DNA of 64,000 nucleotides from Panicum virgatum (GCF_016808335.1 NC_053150.1:26246538-26310537), one strand, 5' to 3'; positions 23,501 to 35,868 are shown, counted from the first letter of the stretch. Numbers and translations: made by a program. The notes: generated by a model from the letters alone, not told the origin.

Positions 23501-26500
23501 GGGATCGTTTCGTAACTGCATGAAACTCAGCGCAAAACAGTGTGAACTGGAGCAATTAATGCAAAGTACGTGCCACGAAGTCATGTCGGGATTTTTCACA
23601 ATGAACGCACCCAATCCACCACATTGGACCCTAAACTCATGTTTTGGTGTGTTGCATAGTGTTTGGTTGCAATTGGGATCGTTTCGTAACTTCTTGAAAC
23701 TCGGTGCAAAACAGTGTGAACTCGTGCAATTAATGCAAAAGTACGTGCCACGAAGTCACGTCGGGATTTTTTGCAATGAACACTCCCAATCCACTCCTTT
23801 GGACCCTAAACTCATGTTTTGGTGTGTTGCATAGTTTTTGGGTGCATTTGTTATGGTTTCGTAACTGCATGAAACTCCGTGCAAAACAGTGTGAACTGGT
23901 GCAATTAATGCAAAAGTTCGTGCCACGAAGTCACGTCTGGATTTTTCGCAACAAATGCACCCAATCCACACCATAAAACCCTAAACTCATGTTTTGGTGT
24001 GTTGTATAGTGTTTGGGTGCATTTGGGATCATTTCGTAACTCCATGAAACTCGATGCAAAATAGGGTGAACTGGTGCAATAAATGCAAAAGTTCATGCCA
24101 CGAAGTCACGTCGGGATTTTTCACAATAAACGTACCCAATCCATCCCATTGGACCCTAAACTCATGTTTTGGTAAGTTTCATAGTGTTTGGGTTCATCTG
24201 TTATCATTTCGTAACTGCATGAAACTTGGTTCAAAATTTTGTGAACTGGTGCAATTAATGCAAAAGTCCGTGCCACGAAGTCACGTCGGGATTTTTCGAA
24301 ACGAACGCACCCAACCCACCACATTGGACCCTAAACTCATGTTTTGGTGCGTTGCATAGTGTTTTGGTGCATTTGGGATCGTTTCGTAACTGCATGAAAC
24401 TCGGTGCAAAATAGTGTGAACTGGTGCAATTAATACAAAAGTACGTGCCACGAAGTCACGTCGGCATTTTTTGCAACGAACGCACCCAATCCACTCCATT
24501 GGACCCTAAACTCTTGTTTTGGTGCATTGCATAGTGTTTGGGTGCATTCGGGATCGTTTCGTAAACGCATGAAACTCGATGCAAAAAAGGGTGAATCCGT
24601 GCAATTAATGCGAAAGCTCGTGCCACGAAGTCACGACGGGATTTTTCTCTATGAACACACCCAATCCACCCCATTGAACCCTAAACTCATGTTTTGGTGC
24701 GTTGCATAGTGTTTCGGTGCATTTGGGATCGTTTCATAACTGCATGAAACTCGGTACAAAACGGGGTGAACTGGTGCAATTAATACAAAAGTACGTGCCA
24801 CGAAGTCATGTCGGGATTTTTCGCAACGAACGCACCCAATCCACAATATTGGACCCTAACCTCATGTTTTGGTGCGTTGCATAGTGTTTGGGTGCATTTG
24901 GGATTGTTTCGTAACTGCATGAAACTCGGTGCAAAATAGTGTGAACTGGTACAATTAATACAAAAGTACGTGCCACGAAGTCACGCCGGGATTTTTTGCA
25001 ACGAATGCACCCAATCAACCACATTGGACCCCGAATTCATGTTTTGGTGCATTGCATAGTGTTTGGGTGCATTTGGGATCGTTTCGTAACTGCATTCAAC
25101 TCGGTGCGAAACAGTGTGAACTGGTGGAATTAATGCAAAAGTACGTGCCACGAAGTCATGTCGGGATTTTTCGCAACAAACGCACCCAATCCGCCACATT
25201 GGACCCTAAACTCATGTTTTGGTGCATTGCATAGTGTTTGGGAGCATTTGTAATCGTTTCGTAACTGCATGAAACGCAATGCAAAACAGTGTGAACTAGT
25301 GCAATTAATGCAAAAGCACGTGCCACGAAGTCACATCCTGATTTTTTGCAATGAACGCACCCAATCCACTCCATTGGACCCTAAACTCATGTTTTGGTGT
25401 GTTGCATAGTGTTTGGGTGCATTTGGGATTGTTTCGTAACTCCATGAAACTCGATGCAAAATAGGGTGAACTGGTGCAATTAATGCAAAAGTTCGTGCCA
25501 CGAAGTCACGTCGGGATTTTTCACAACGAACGCACCCAATCCATCCCATTGGACCCTGAACTCATGTTTTGGTGCGTTGCATAGTGTTTGGGAGCATTTG
25601 TAATCGTTTCGTAACTGCATGAAACGCAATGCAAAACAGTGTGAACTAGTGCAATTAATGCAAAAGCACGTGCCACGAAGTCACATCCTGATTTTTTGCA
25701 ATGAACGCACCCAATCCACTCCATTGGACCCTAAACTAAAGTTTTGGTGTGGTGCAAAGTGTTTGGGTGCATTTGGGATTGTTTCGTAACCGCATGAAAC
25801 TCGATGCAAAATAGGGTGAACTAGTGCAATTAATGCGAAAGCTCGTGCCATGAAGTCATGCCGGGATTTTTCTCCATGAACGCACCCAATCCACCCCATA
25901 GGACCCTAAACTCAAGTTTTGGTGCGTTGCATAGTGTTTGGGTGCATTTGTTATGGTTTCGTAACTGCATGAAACTCGGTGCAAAACGGTGTGAACTGGT
26001 GCAATTAATGCAAATGTTCTCGCCACGAAGTCACGTCCGGATTTTTCGCAACGAATGAACCCAATCTGCACCATTGGACCCTAAACTCATGTTTTGGTGT
26101 GTTGTATTGTGTTTGGGTGCATTTGGGATCATCTCGTAACTCCATGAAACTCGATGCAAAATAGGGTGAACTGGTGCAATTAATGCGAAAGCTCGTGCCA
26201 TGAAGTCATGCCAGGATTTTTCGCAACTAACGCACCCAATCCGCCCCATTCGACCCTAAACTCATGTTTTGGTGCGTTGCATAGTGTTTGGATGCATTTG
26301 GGATCGTTTCGTAACTCCATGAAACTCGATGCAAAATAGGGTGAACTGGTGCAATTAATGCAAAAGTTCGTGCCACGAAGTCACGTCAGGATTTTTCGCA
26401 ACGAACGCACCCAATCCACCACATTGGACCCCAAACTCATGTTTTGGTGCGCTGCATAGTGTTTGGGAGCATTTGGGATCGTTTCATAACTGCATGAAAC

Positions 26501-27979
26501 TCGGCGCAAAACAGTGTGAACTGGAGCAATTAATGCAAAGTACGTGCCACGAAGTCATGTCGGGATTTTTCGCAACGAACGCACCCAATCCACCACATTG
26601 GACCCTAAACTCATGTTTTGGTGCGTTGCATAGTGTTTAGTTGCAATTGGAATCGTTTCATAACTTCATGAAACTCGGTGCAAAACAGTGTGAACTCGTG
26701 CAATTAATGCGAAAGCACGTGCCACGAAGTCACGTCGGGATTTTTCTCCACGAACACTCCCAATCCACCCCATTGGACCCTAAACTCAAATTTTGGTGCG
26801 TTGCATAGTGTTTGGGTGCATTTGTTATGGTTTCGTAACTGTATGAAACTCCATGCAGAACGGTGTGAACCTGTGCAATTAATGCAAAAGTTCGTGCCAC
26901 GAAGTCACGTCCGGATTTTTCGCAACAAACGCACCCAATCCACACCATAAAACCCTAAACTCATGTTTTGGTGTGTTGTATAGTGTTTGGGTGCATTTGG
27001 GATCATTTCGTAACTGCATGAAACTCGGTGCAAAATTTTGTGAACTGGTGCAATTAATGCAAAAGTTCATGCCACGAAGTCACGTCGGGATTTTTTGAAA
27101 CGAACGCACCTAATCCACCACATTGGACCCTAAACTCATGTTTTGGTGCGTTGCATAGTGTTTTGGTGCATTTGGGATTGTTTCGTAACTGAATGAAACT
27201 CGGTGCAAAATAGTGTGAACTGGTACAATTAATGCAAAAGTACATGCCACGAAGTCACGTCGGGATTTGTTGCAATGAACGCACCCAATCCACTCCATTG
27301 GACCCTAAACTCATGTTTTGGTGTGTTGCATAGTGTTTGGATGCATTTGGGATCATTTCGTAACTCCATGAAACTCGATACAAAACAGGGTGAACTGGTG
27401 CAACTAATGCAAAAGTTCGTGCCACGTAGTCACATCAGGATTTTTCGCAACGAACGCACCCAATCCACCACATTGGACCCTAAACTCATGTTTTGGTGCG
27501 CTGCATAGTGTTTGGGAGCATTTGGGATTGTTTCGTAACTTCATGAAACTCGGCGCAAAACAGTGTGAACTGGAGCAATTAATGCAAAGTACGTGCCACA
27601 AAGTCATGTCGGGATTTTTCACAACGAACGCACCCAATCCACCACATTGGACCCTAAACTCATATTTGGGTGCGTTGCATAGTGTTTGGTTGCAATTGGA
27701 ATCGTTTCGTAACTTCATGAAATTCGGTGCAAAACAGTGTGAACTCGTGCAATTAATGTTAAAGTCCGTGCCACGAAGTCACGTCGGGATTTTTTGCAAT
27801 GAACACTCGCAATCCACTCCTTTGGACCCTAAACTCATGTTTTGGTGTGTTGCATAGTGTTTGGGTGCATTTGGGATCGTTTCGTAACCGCATGAAACTC
27901 GATGCAAAACAGGGTGAACTAGTGCAATTAATGCGAAAGCTCGTGCCATGAAGTCATGCCAGGATTTTTCTCCACGAAC

Positions 27980-27984
27980 GCACC
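27980..27984 (+). repeat. Target-site duplication of element 2, 5' copy (GCACC)
   Basis: GCACC precedes the 5' LTR and is repeated exactly after the 3' LTR at 41489-41493. The satellite phrase GAACGCACCCAATCC is restored if the element and one copy are removed. Confidence 0.95.
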
Positions 27985-28187
27985 TGTTATCGCCATAAAT
28001 TAACAGGGTTAATTTATGGGCCGAAAACAAGATGGGCTTAAAGCAGAAGATTGAGGAAGGCTTGTAAATCGGCTCCTGCGTGAGCGTATAGGCCACATTG
28101 GCCGTGTATCCTTAGATTTAGTGCAAGATTAGAGATAGAGTCCAATCGGGACAAGATCAGTTTAGATTGTTTCCCAAGTCTCCGGAC

Positions 28188-28196
28188 TATAAATAT
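28188..28196 (+). promoter_or_regulatory. TATA box of element 2 5' LTR
   Basis: TATAAATAT lies about 200 bp into the LTR and should set transcription start near 28220. The matching place in the 3' LTR reads CATAAATAT. Confidence 0.75.
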
Positions 28197-28305
28197 GTAT
28201 CCTTTATTATTTGTAAAGGAGAGCGGCGTCATCACGACTCGCAAACAACAACTCTCGGCGCATCGCCACCCCTAATCCTAGGGTTTCAACCAAGTAAGTG
28301 CCATG

Positions 28306-28336
28306 CTGCCCTGATCGCTTCTTGCGATCAGGGCAG
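28306..28336 (+). other. Perfect 13-bp hairpin in R/U5 of element 2
   Basis: CTGCCCTGATCGC and its reverse complement are separated by TTCTT. The hairpin is conserved without change in the 3' LTR (40590-40620). It may be an RNA structure for dimerisation, packaging or primer-site presentation. Confidence 0.7.
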
Positions 28337-28505
28337 TATTGTTCTTGCTTTTACCTTGGTATTACTCGTACTGAAGCATTTTTGATGGCGAGTAGTACTA
28401 GTTATCATGATGTTCGTAGCATGGTTTTTAGTAGATCTTTTGTGCTTTGTTGCTTATCATCTGCGAATATCATGTTGTCTCTGTGCAGTCACGTTTCAAT
28501 CTCTC

Positions 28506-28531
28506 ACTAGTTCTTATCGCATAGAACTAGT
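28506..28531 (+). other. Second hairpin in the 5' LTR of element 2
   Basis: ACTAGTTCT and AGAACTAGT form a 9-bp stem with an 8-nt loop. In the 3' LTR (40790-40815) the outer pair becomes G-T, which still pairs as RNA. Confidence 0.55.
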
Positions 28532-29209
28532 CGCACAGGGACAACACCCTGCTTCTTTCATGTTTAGTAGATCCGATCTGTTATGGTTTGCTCTTATCTT
28601 AAGAGTTGGCATAATATCTGCTGGGTTAGGCCTTGCAAACGCATTGGATGATCCGATGGCGTAGTAGATGCTTTATCTTAGCCTTGATAGGGATTGTTCC
28701 GGGAATCGGCTCTTGCTAGTTCTTAGGCCTCTGTTTTAGGTTGTGGTTTAGTCGTCTGTTACGTTCGCTAGGCCTAGTCACGTGTAGGATGTTCCGATCT
28801 AGTAGTGAAGCTGTTACCATCATGGATTAAGATTAATTAGACTTGATTGAAGCAGTTTTTATAGTGATTTGCTCTATTTATCATATCCGGATACAATCAG
28901 ATCCCATCTGACACCAGGACTCGATCGGCTCTTCAAAGCCGATGCAAGAGTCGTCCCGGGGAGCCGACCACGGCTCGGACTTACGTTTACACGTGTCTTT
29001 GTATGCAGGAAACTGTTCGGAGCACGTCTACACCCTCCTGATCGGGTATAGGTCAGGTGGCACGCCCGGCTTTCACACATCCTCCGGGCGTGTGACGGAA
29101 ATTGCGGGCCGTCGACGAGGGAGCAGTGCTTGCCAGCGCACCAGCAACCTCCCGGCTCTTCGTGTTGCCCGTCGTTGCTCGCCGGTGGGTTTCGGTCGAC
29201 AACACATTC

Positions 29210-29226
29210 TGGCACGCCCAGTGGGA
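29210..29226 (+). other. Primer binding site region of element 2
   Basis: TGGCACGCCCAGTGGGA starts six bases after the LTR end. It resembles the primer-site sequence of other grass Tat elements as I recall them. I do not assign the tRNA. Confidence 0.6.
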
Positions 29227-29250
29227 CACTCGGCAACAACATCCACCGCA

Positions 29251-31057
29251 ATGATGACTGGAGCTCAAGATCAAGAACCCGCTCCCAAGCCCGTCACATA
29301 TGATGAGCTTCCTCCTGAACACAAGAAGAAGTTTGATGAGATCAAAGCTCTGCTGGAAGCCGATCTCATCGGCTCTTTTGAGAGGACTCGCAACCATGGC
29401 ATCAAGTGGAAGGGGTTCTCACCAGAAGGCGCTCTGGACAATGTAGATCTGTCTGTACCATCTGAAGAACGCACCAGAGCCCTGCGTCAGGAGATGAACT
29501 ACATGGTGGCCCATGCGCTTCATCGGCACTCTCAGAGCTTGATGAACGAACTCGAGCGCATGGCGCATCGCGTCATCCAGGAGATAATCAAGAACCAGTA
29601 CTCTCCATCGGGGCCAATCCTGGGAGTCACACAGAGGAAGCTGCACTGCATTCTAGGCCGCAACTGCCATTCTCGTTTGCAGCTCCCAGACCACACAGCT
29701 CGCCGATCTACGTCGTCCACAAGATCGGCGGTGATCCTGGAGAAGGCCAGTTCCTCACCGAGCCACCTAAGGAGATCCCGCATGGCTACACGTGCGCCTA
29801 CATCCCTGACAGCGTCAGTCCAGCACGCTCGGTGCAAATGGTGAACCCAGGAGCTCCTGGAGCAGACGCAGAAAAACAAGCGTGGCTGGCAAAGTATGCT
29901 ACTGGGCCGAATGCTGAGCCATCGGCCCCAGGAGTTCTCAGTGAGGAGCAGGTCAGTGCAATACTCAGAGACCAGTTCGGCATCCTGCCCAAGAGGAAAG
30001 AGATTGGCTATTCCAAGCCGTATCCAAGTGATTATGACTTGATCCCACTGCCACCCAAGTATCGGCTTCCTGAATTCACCAAGTTCAACGGGTCAGAAGG
30101 AGCCAGCTCCATCGAGCATGTGAGCCGATACTTAATGCAGCTTGGGATGATCTCAGTATCGGATCCATTGAGGGTCCGGTTCTTTGGCCAATCCCTGACA
30201 GGCCCAGCTTTTGGATGGTATGCATCACTGGCTCCGGATTCGATCCGGACTTGGAGGCAGCTTGAAGATCAATTCCATACCCAGTACCACTCGGAAGCTG
30301 CAGAAGCCGGAATTGCTGACCTCGCCCAAGTCAGGCAGAAGCGAGGAGAGACCGTGTCAGAGTACATACAGCGCTTCAGGGAGGTCAAGAACCGATGCTA
30401 CTCGTCACGCATCACAGAGAAGGAGGCAGTCGATCTGGCTGTCCTGGGACTCGCTAAGCCGATCAAGGATGCGGCTTTCCAGTTGGAGTTCACATCTTTG
30501 GCTCACCTGGTGCAGAAGCTTACAGCGTACGAGCATTACCATCCTGAGCTGTACCAGGACAAGTTCAAGCCCCATGTAAACATGGCACAAGCTGAGGAAT
30601 CTGACGACTCTGGCGAAGAGCAGGAAGTAGCCGTGGCAGAGTGGACCCGGGGGCAAATCCTGTCCCATGCAAGTGGATCAAGCAGCAGGGGCTTGTGAAG
30701 GGCTTCGACTTCGACGTAACCAAAACAGAGCAGATATTCGACCTGCTCCTCAAAGAAAAACAGCTGAAGCTCCCAGAGAACCACAAGCTACCGACGCCAC
30801 AAGAGCTGCAGGGGAGGCTGTACTGCAAATGGCACCACTCGTTCACTCATGCCACGGGTGAATGCAAGGAGCTGCGTCGACAGATCCAATTGGCTATCGA
30901 ACAAGGCCGATTGATCCTGGCTCAACACACCATGAAGGTTGACACGAAGCCCTTCCCACCGGTTAACGTTGTGGAGCTGTCAGACGTCGGATCCGAAGGC
31001 CAGGATCTAGCATTCCAGATCAACATGGTGGGACCTGTGCGCCGCCATAACAAGTAG
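29251..31057 (+). pseudogene. gag of element 2, in three frames
   Basis: An ATG at 29251 (M-M-T-G-A-Q-D) opens the N-terminal part in frame 1. Coding similarity moves to frame 0 at about 29612-29640 and to frame 2 at about 30648-30655. The second shift lies in a CCCGGGGG run and fits loss of one G. The middle part (29832-30650) carries the Tat gag core with F-N-G, F-G-W-Y, Q-F-H-T-Q-Y and Y-I-Q-R-F-R landmarks. The third part (to a TAG at 31055) holds a Cys/His segment (Y-C-K-W-H-H-S-F-T-H-A-T-G-E-C) typical of Tat Gag. It would encode the particle protein but cannot make one continuous product as read. Homopolymer sequencing error could explain the second shift. Confidence 0.8.
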
Positions 31058-32374
31058 AGGAGAGAGGCCGCTTCTGGCAAACGGCCGCAAGATGAACGTG
31101 ATTTGGAATAGCAGCATGTGACTGAAGAGCAAGTACGTCACATCCGCAATCAGCTTCCAGCTTCTAATCGGCTTCTGGAGAAATACCAGTACCAGTATCA
31201 GCTACGCCGCCGATACAAATCGGAGGAAGACGAGTACGAGCACCGCTCAGGAAGGACACTGGGCAGGCACCAGGCTACACGCGACCACTGGCATTGCCCG
31301 TTCTTCAGGTACTGTTGGAATTCCGGCATGAGCCGATTACCTACTATAGATGATTGCTTGGAGTGCAGGCCTCGAGGGCATCAACAAGACAAGACATCGG
31401 TGTTCCGGCGTTTGGGGCCCAGAACACGTCAGGACGACCATGTGGGGCGCCCATCCGGAGGTGGTTCAGAGCTAGAGGAAGAAGACAGGTACCATCGCCC
31501 ACGGTGGTGTCCTGACGGGCTCAATCGGTCGCAGAAGCGCAGAATACAGCGCTTGCGCAACCTCGAAGACGCAGAAGGAAAGTATCTTGACGTGCTGAGA
31601 AAAGCGCGTCCGGATCTCGCGGAGCAAGTTAGGCGACCGCAGAGGGAAGAGAGGCGCCCCCCAAGGATGGAGTGGCGCCCCAAGCAGACAAAAGCCGATG
31701 AAAATCCATCGGCTGACGTGAACATGGTGTTCGTGCTCCCGTCAGAGTTTCGAGCACCCCAATAGGAGGAATTGGCCGTCGCGCAGCTGGATCTCGGCCC
31801 ACGGCCAATGATTTTCGAGAAGCCCAAGGAGAAGAGCTACAAACACTTGAAGGGGTTATATCTCAAGGGCTTCATCAACGGCAAGCCTGTGAACAGGATG
31901 TTGGTCGACACTGGCGCTGCAGTCAACTTGATGCCGTACTCTGTGCTGCGCCGACTGGGTCGTTCTTCTGCTGATCTGATCAAGACCAACGTGATGCTCA
32001 ATGACTTCAACGGACAACCATCAGAAGCAATGGGGGTTCTTAATGTGGAACTGACAGTGGGCCGCAAGACTGTACTGACATCGTTCTTCATCGTTAACAG
32101 CAAGGGTACATACACGGCGCTGCTTGGAAGGGACTGGATTCATGCCAACTGTTGTATCCCCTCCACAATGCATCAGTACCTCGTCCAATGGGACGGTGAT
32201 GAAGTAGAAGTGGTCCCTGCAGACGATTCCAGCGAAGTCTCCGTCGCGGATATGCATGCTTGGGATGCAGAAGGACAAGAGCCAATCTCAGGGATCGCCC
32301 TTGAATACTGTGATCCGATCGAGGCGACAAAAAACGGATTGAGGCTGGTCTTATCCACTGGCCTCACAGAGTAA
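31058..32374 (+). pseudogene. Zinc-binding segment and aspartic protease of element 2
   Basis: It continues in the phase of the last gag part (frame 2) through amber codons at 31055, 31109 and 31763; the last two are in positions where CAG would keep a glutamine. A C-P-F-F-R-Y-C-W segment with a later C-L-E-C (about 31290-31370) looks like a zinc-binding motif seen in Tat polyproteins. The protease (31772-32374) has the catalytic L-V-D-T-G-A-A (Asp codon 31907-31909) and the later L-L-G-R-D-W-I flap-region partner, so the domain itself looks complete. The frame closes with TAA at 32372. The protease would process the Gag-Pol precursor. Confidence 0.8.
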
Positions 32375-32600
32375 ATGCATCCTGGCATGCCACGGGATGT
32401 AATAGAAATAGAGAGGCCGATCCCGGCGATCGGCCCCAAAAAATAGGAAAATCCTGTTTGGGTTCGGAATTGTTACATCATGTACACACGATGGCCTGCT
32501 CTGGCAGTTGGCCACTCATCCACTATTTGATTTCGAATTATAATGGAAGTATAGAGGCGGCCAGCCCATGCGGTTGGCCAAATAATTTTTCTTGTCATCT
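32375..32600 (+). other. Junction between protease and RT, with hairpins
   Basis: Coding phase changes from frame 2 to frame 1 across this stretch. There is a perfect 8-bp hairpin at 32415-32435 (GGCCGATC/GATCGGCC) followed by CCAAAAAA, and a second GGCC-ended hairpin at 32559-32579 with one mismatch. No coding similarity is clear here. Confidence 0.5.
32415..32435 (+). other. Hairpin plus A-tract between protease and RT
   Basis: GGCCGATC, loop CCGGC, GATCGGCC, then CCAAAAAA. It resembles in form the triplicated hairpin/A-tract unit after integrase. Confidence 0.5.
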
Positions 32601-34644
32601 CCCTGTGTTTGCCGCTGATCTTGCAGATAATGAAGACTCGCCTGCGTTCGCAGCTGGTTTCTCAGACGACGGCAAACTAGGATATGGGTTCACGTCAGCT
32701 GACGATTTGGAAGAAGTTGACATCGGTTCTGGGGATAAGCCACGGCCGACATTTATCAGCAAAAAGTTGAATCCGGTTTTGCGTGAGGAGATGATTGCAT
32801 TACTAAAAGAGTATCGGGACTGTTTTGCATGGGACTACACTGAAATGCCCGGTCTGGATAGAAGCATCGTCGAGCATCGGCTCCCGCTCAAGAAGGGGTT
32901 TCGGCCGTTTCAGCAACCAACACGTCAGATGAAGGCCGAAGTCCTAGAAGAAGTTAAGAAAGAGGTGGAGAAGATGCTGGATGCTGGGTTCATCAGGCCG
33001 TGCCGGTATGCAGAATGGATCTCCAGTGTGGTGCCGGTACAAAAGAAAGATGGCCGATGGCGTGCCTGCGTCGATTTTAGAGATCTCAGCAGAGCAACTC
33101 CGAAGGATGAATACCCAATGCATGTTGCAGAGACGTTGATCAATGACGCTGCTGGCCACAAAATGATGAGTTTTATAGATGGCAACGCCGGTTACAACCA
33201 GATCTTCATGGCCCCAGAGGACGTGAACAAGACTGCGTTCAGAGTAACAGGTGCAGTTGGCTTGTTTGAGTACTTGGTTATGACCTTCAGACTGAAAAAT
33301 GCCAGTGCAACGTACCAACGTGCTATGAATTACATTTTTCATGATCTCATCGGCAAGCTGGTAGAGATTTATATTGATGACGTTGTGGTCAAGTCCAAGT
33401 CAACTGCGGGGCATTTAGAAGATCTGCGTCAAGTTATGGAGCGGACTCGAAGGTTCGGGCTCAAAATGAACCCAAAGAAGTATGCCTTCGGTGTATCGGC
33501 CGGTCAATTTCTGTGATTCCTGGTGCATGAACGGGGAATCGAGATCGGCCTAAAGAGTCAAGAAGCTGTGAAGACGATGAAGCCACCTACTACGAAGAAA
33601 GAATTGCAGAAGCTCATCGGTAAAATCAACTTTGTCAGACGGTTTATCTCTAATCTGTCTGGGCGCATTGAGCCGTTCATGGGTCTAGTGAAGATCAAAT
33701 CTGATGATGAGTTTCGCTGGGGGGCAGAACAACAGCAAGCTTTCGATGAAATCAAAGAATATTTGTCAAAGCCTCCAGTGTTGGTTCCTCCTCAGCATGA
33801 TAGGCCGTTTTATGTGTACCTATCCGTGGGTGACACTTCTATTGCTTCAGTGTTGGTTCAGAAGCATGACGGCCAGGAGAGGGTGGTTTTCTACCTCAGC
33901 AGATGCATGTTAGATGCCGAGACCAGGTACCCTGAAATCGAGAAGCTTTGCCTTTGCTTATACTTTACATGTACAAAGCTTCGTCATATTTTGCTCTCGG
34001 TGGAAACAATTGTTATATGCAAATCAGATGTCATAAAGCACATGCTGTCGGCTCCTGTCCTAAAAGGCCGACTTGGAAAATGGATGTTTGCATTGTCAGA
34101 GTTTGATATCCGATACCAGCCTGCAAAAGCAGTCAAGGGACAAGCATTGGCGGATCTTGTTGCGGACAAGATTAGCACTGATATTGCTGCAGTATTTATT
34201 CGTGCTTGGGCTATGTTCTTTGATGGATCGGCTTGTGATGATGGGTGCGGTGTGGGAATTCTGTTGGTCTCGCCTCATGGGGCGACATATTCTTTTTCCA
34301 TCAGAATGACTGCCTCATGCACCAATAATTTGGTGGAATATGAAGCCGTTCGCAAAGGGATGGAACTACTCCTTGAGGCTGGAGCAGAGGCGGTGGAAAT
34401 TTTTGGGGACTCAAAATTGGTGATTTCTCAACTCACGGAGGAATATAGATGTGAGAGCGAGGCTCTTTTCTCAATATGGATGCAGTGCCGTGAGTTGATG
34501 TCACAATTTAGATACATCAATTTCCACTGGATACGCAGGACTCTGAACAATGAAGCCAATGATTTGGCACAGATGGCTTCCGGGTACAGGGAAGCAGCCG
34601 ATGGAGTCAATGTGGAGGTTCAGTTTCTAGAACCCGGAGACTGA
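32601..34644 (+). pseudogene. RT, RNase H and second RNase H of element 2
   Basis: Frame 1 is open to the TGA at 33514, then continues in the same phase to the TGA at 34642. RT landmarks are R-P-T-F-I-S-K-K-L, F-A-W-D-Y, an intact Y-I-D-D catalytic motif (33370-33381) and Y-Q-R-A-M-N-Y-I-F. The usual F-G-L-K-N-A reads F-R-L-K-N-A. The TGA at 33514 lies where related proteins have Gly in F-L-G-F-L. The part after it holds the connection/gypsy RNase H. A second RNase H (about 34200-34610) has F-F-D-G-S, E-Y-E-A, G-D-S-K-L and N-E-A-N-D, which supply four acidic positions. This dual RNase H supports the Tat assignment. The frame is open from 32458, but similarity starts only near 32620. Confidence 0.88.
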
Positions 34645-35831
34645 AGAGCCGATATGTTCTGATAGGGGATGACATGTTCTACAGGACCTTGGAAGGACTA
34701 CTGCTCAAGTGTCTGGGGCCTTCAGAGTCAAATCAGCTCTTGCATGAGATACATGAAGGAGCTTGCGGTACTCACCAATCGGCTCATAAGATGAAATGGT
34801 TGATTAGGCGATTGGGTTATTACTGGCCCACTATGCTTGAGGATTGTTTCAAATATTACAAGGGATGTCAAGCATGTCAGAAGTTTGGCAAAATTCAGAT
34901 AGTACCAGCATCAGTGATGAATCCTATCATCAAACCCTAGCCATTCAGAGGATGGGGCATGGACATGATTGGACAGATCAACCCGTCGTCTAGCAAGGGT
35001 CACCAATGGGTCTTAGCTGCCACAGATTATTTCACAAAGTGGGTAGAGGCAGTGCCCATGAGATCAGTAGCATCGAGAGATGTGATCAGCTTTGTCAAAG
35101 AACACATCATTCATAGGTTTGGGATCCCTCAGACCATTACGACCGATGGAGGATCGGTCTTTATATCAGAGGAGTTCAGAAAGTTTGCCGATGACATGGG
35201 GATTAAGCTGATCAGATCATCTCCGTATTATGCCCAACCTAATGGACAAGCTGAAGCATCCAACCAGAGCCTTATCAAGCTCATAAAGAGAAAGATCGAT
35301 GAATATCCTAGGCGCTGGCATGAGGTGTTATCAGAAGCTTTGTGGGCATATCGTATTTCATGTCATGGGTCCACCAAGACGTCGCCGTACCATCTAGTTT
35401 ACGGCCAGGATGCTGTGCTACCATGGGAAATCACGGCTGGATCAAGGCGTGTTGAGTTTCAGAATGATCTATCTGCTGAACAGTATGCAGCCTTGATGAA
35501 CGATAATGTGGAGGACCTGATAGAGCTAAGGCTTTGGTCGCTGGAAAAAATCAAAGAGAACAAAGCTAAAGTTGCCCGTGCATACAACAAGAAGGTCAAG
35601 CCTAAGGATTTCCAAGTTGGAGATTTGGTTTGGGAGGCGGTATTGCCATTGGGAACTAAAGACAAAAAGTTTGGTAAATGGTCTCCAACTTGGCATAGGC
35701 CGTACAAGGTTGATCAGGTTTTGCCTGGGAACGCATACATGCTCGAGGAATTGGACGGTGTCAAGTTTCCTGTTGCTGTCAATGGTCAGCATCTCAAGAG
35801 GTATTTCCCGAGCATGTGGGAAGGCGAGTAG
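34641..35831 (+). pseudogene. Integrase of element 2
   Basis: Coding similarity resumes in frame 0 at about 34644 (R-Y-V-L-I-G-D-D). The normal linker between the second RNase H and integrase is largely missing, so a small deletion that also shifted the frame is likely at 34640-34650. The HHCC zinc site (H-E-I-H, C-Q-A-C) is in 34740-34890. A TAG at 34938-34940 falls where Trp is expected (P-W-P-F-R-G). The catalytic core has T-D-Y-F, T-D-G-G-S and G-Q-A-E-A-S-N, so the DDE triad is present. The frame ends at TAG 35829-35831. Integrase would insert the cDNA, making the 5-bp duplication seen here. Confidence 0.87.
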
Positions 35832-35868
35832 TGAAAGCTGATGACGTCCATCTGGCTATATCACGACA

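Larger units (their letters stand above)
20563..27984 (+). repeat. Satellite array II (about 175-bp monomers)
   Basis: About 42 monomers lie in the same orientation as arrays I and III. Monomer types are intermixed (for example variants with CTCGTGCCATGAAGTCATG, or AAGTTTCATAGTG) without a clear regular pentamer, although several types recur at multiples of 175 bp. The array is bounded by element 1 on the left and element 2 on the right. No genes. Confidence 0.95.
28294..29008 (+). other. Candidate leader intron within the 5' LTR of element 2
   Basis: A strong donor CAA|GTAAGT at 28294 follows a leader-type CTAGGGTTTCAACC. An acceptor TTTGTATGCAG|GA ends at 29008. Splicing would remove 715 nt containing both hairpins. 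This is inference only. Confidence 0.35.
27985..29204 (+). repeat. 5' LTR of element 2 (1220 bp)
   Basis: It runs from TGTTATCGCCATAAATTAAC to GGTCGACAACA and is repeated at 40272-41488 (1217 bp). It contains a TATA box at 28188, the plant leader motif CCTAGGGTTT near 28278, and two hairpins (28306-28336 and 28506-28531). Confidence 0.93.

Noticed and set aside
28038..28664. ORFs in the LTRs of element 2 (also 40325-40948)
   Set aside because: They lie across TATA box, hairpins and leader and show no conserved protein features.
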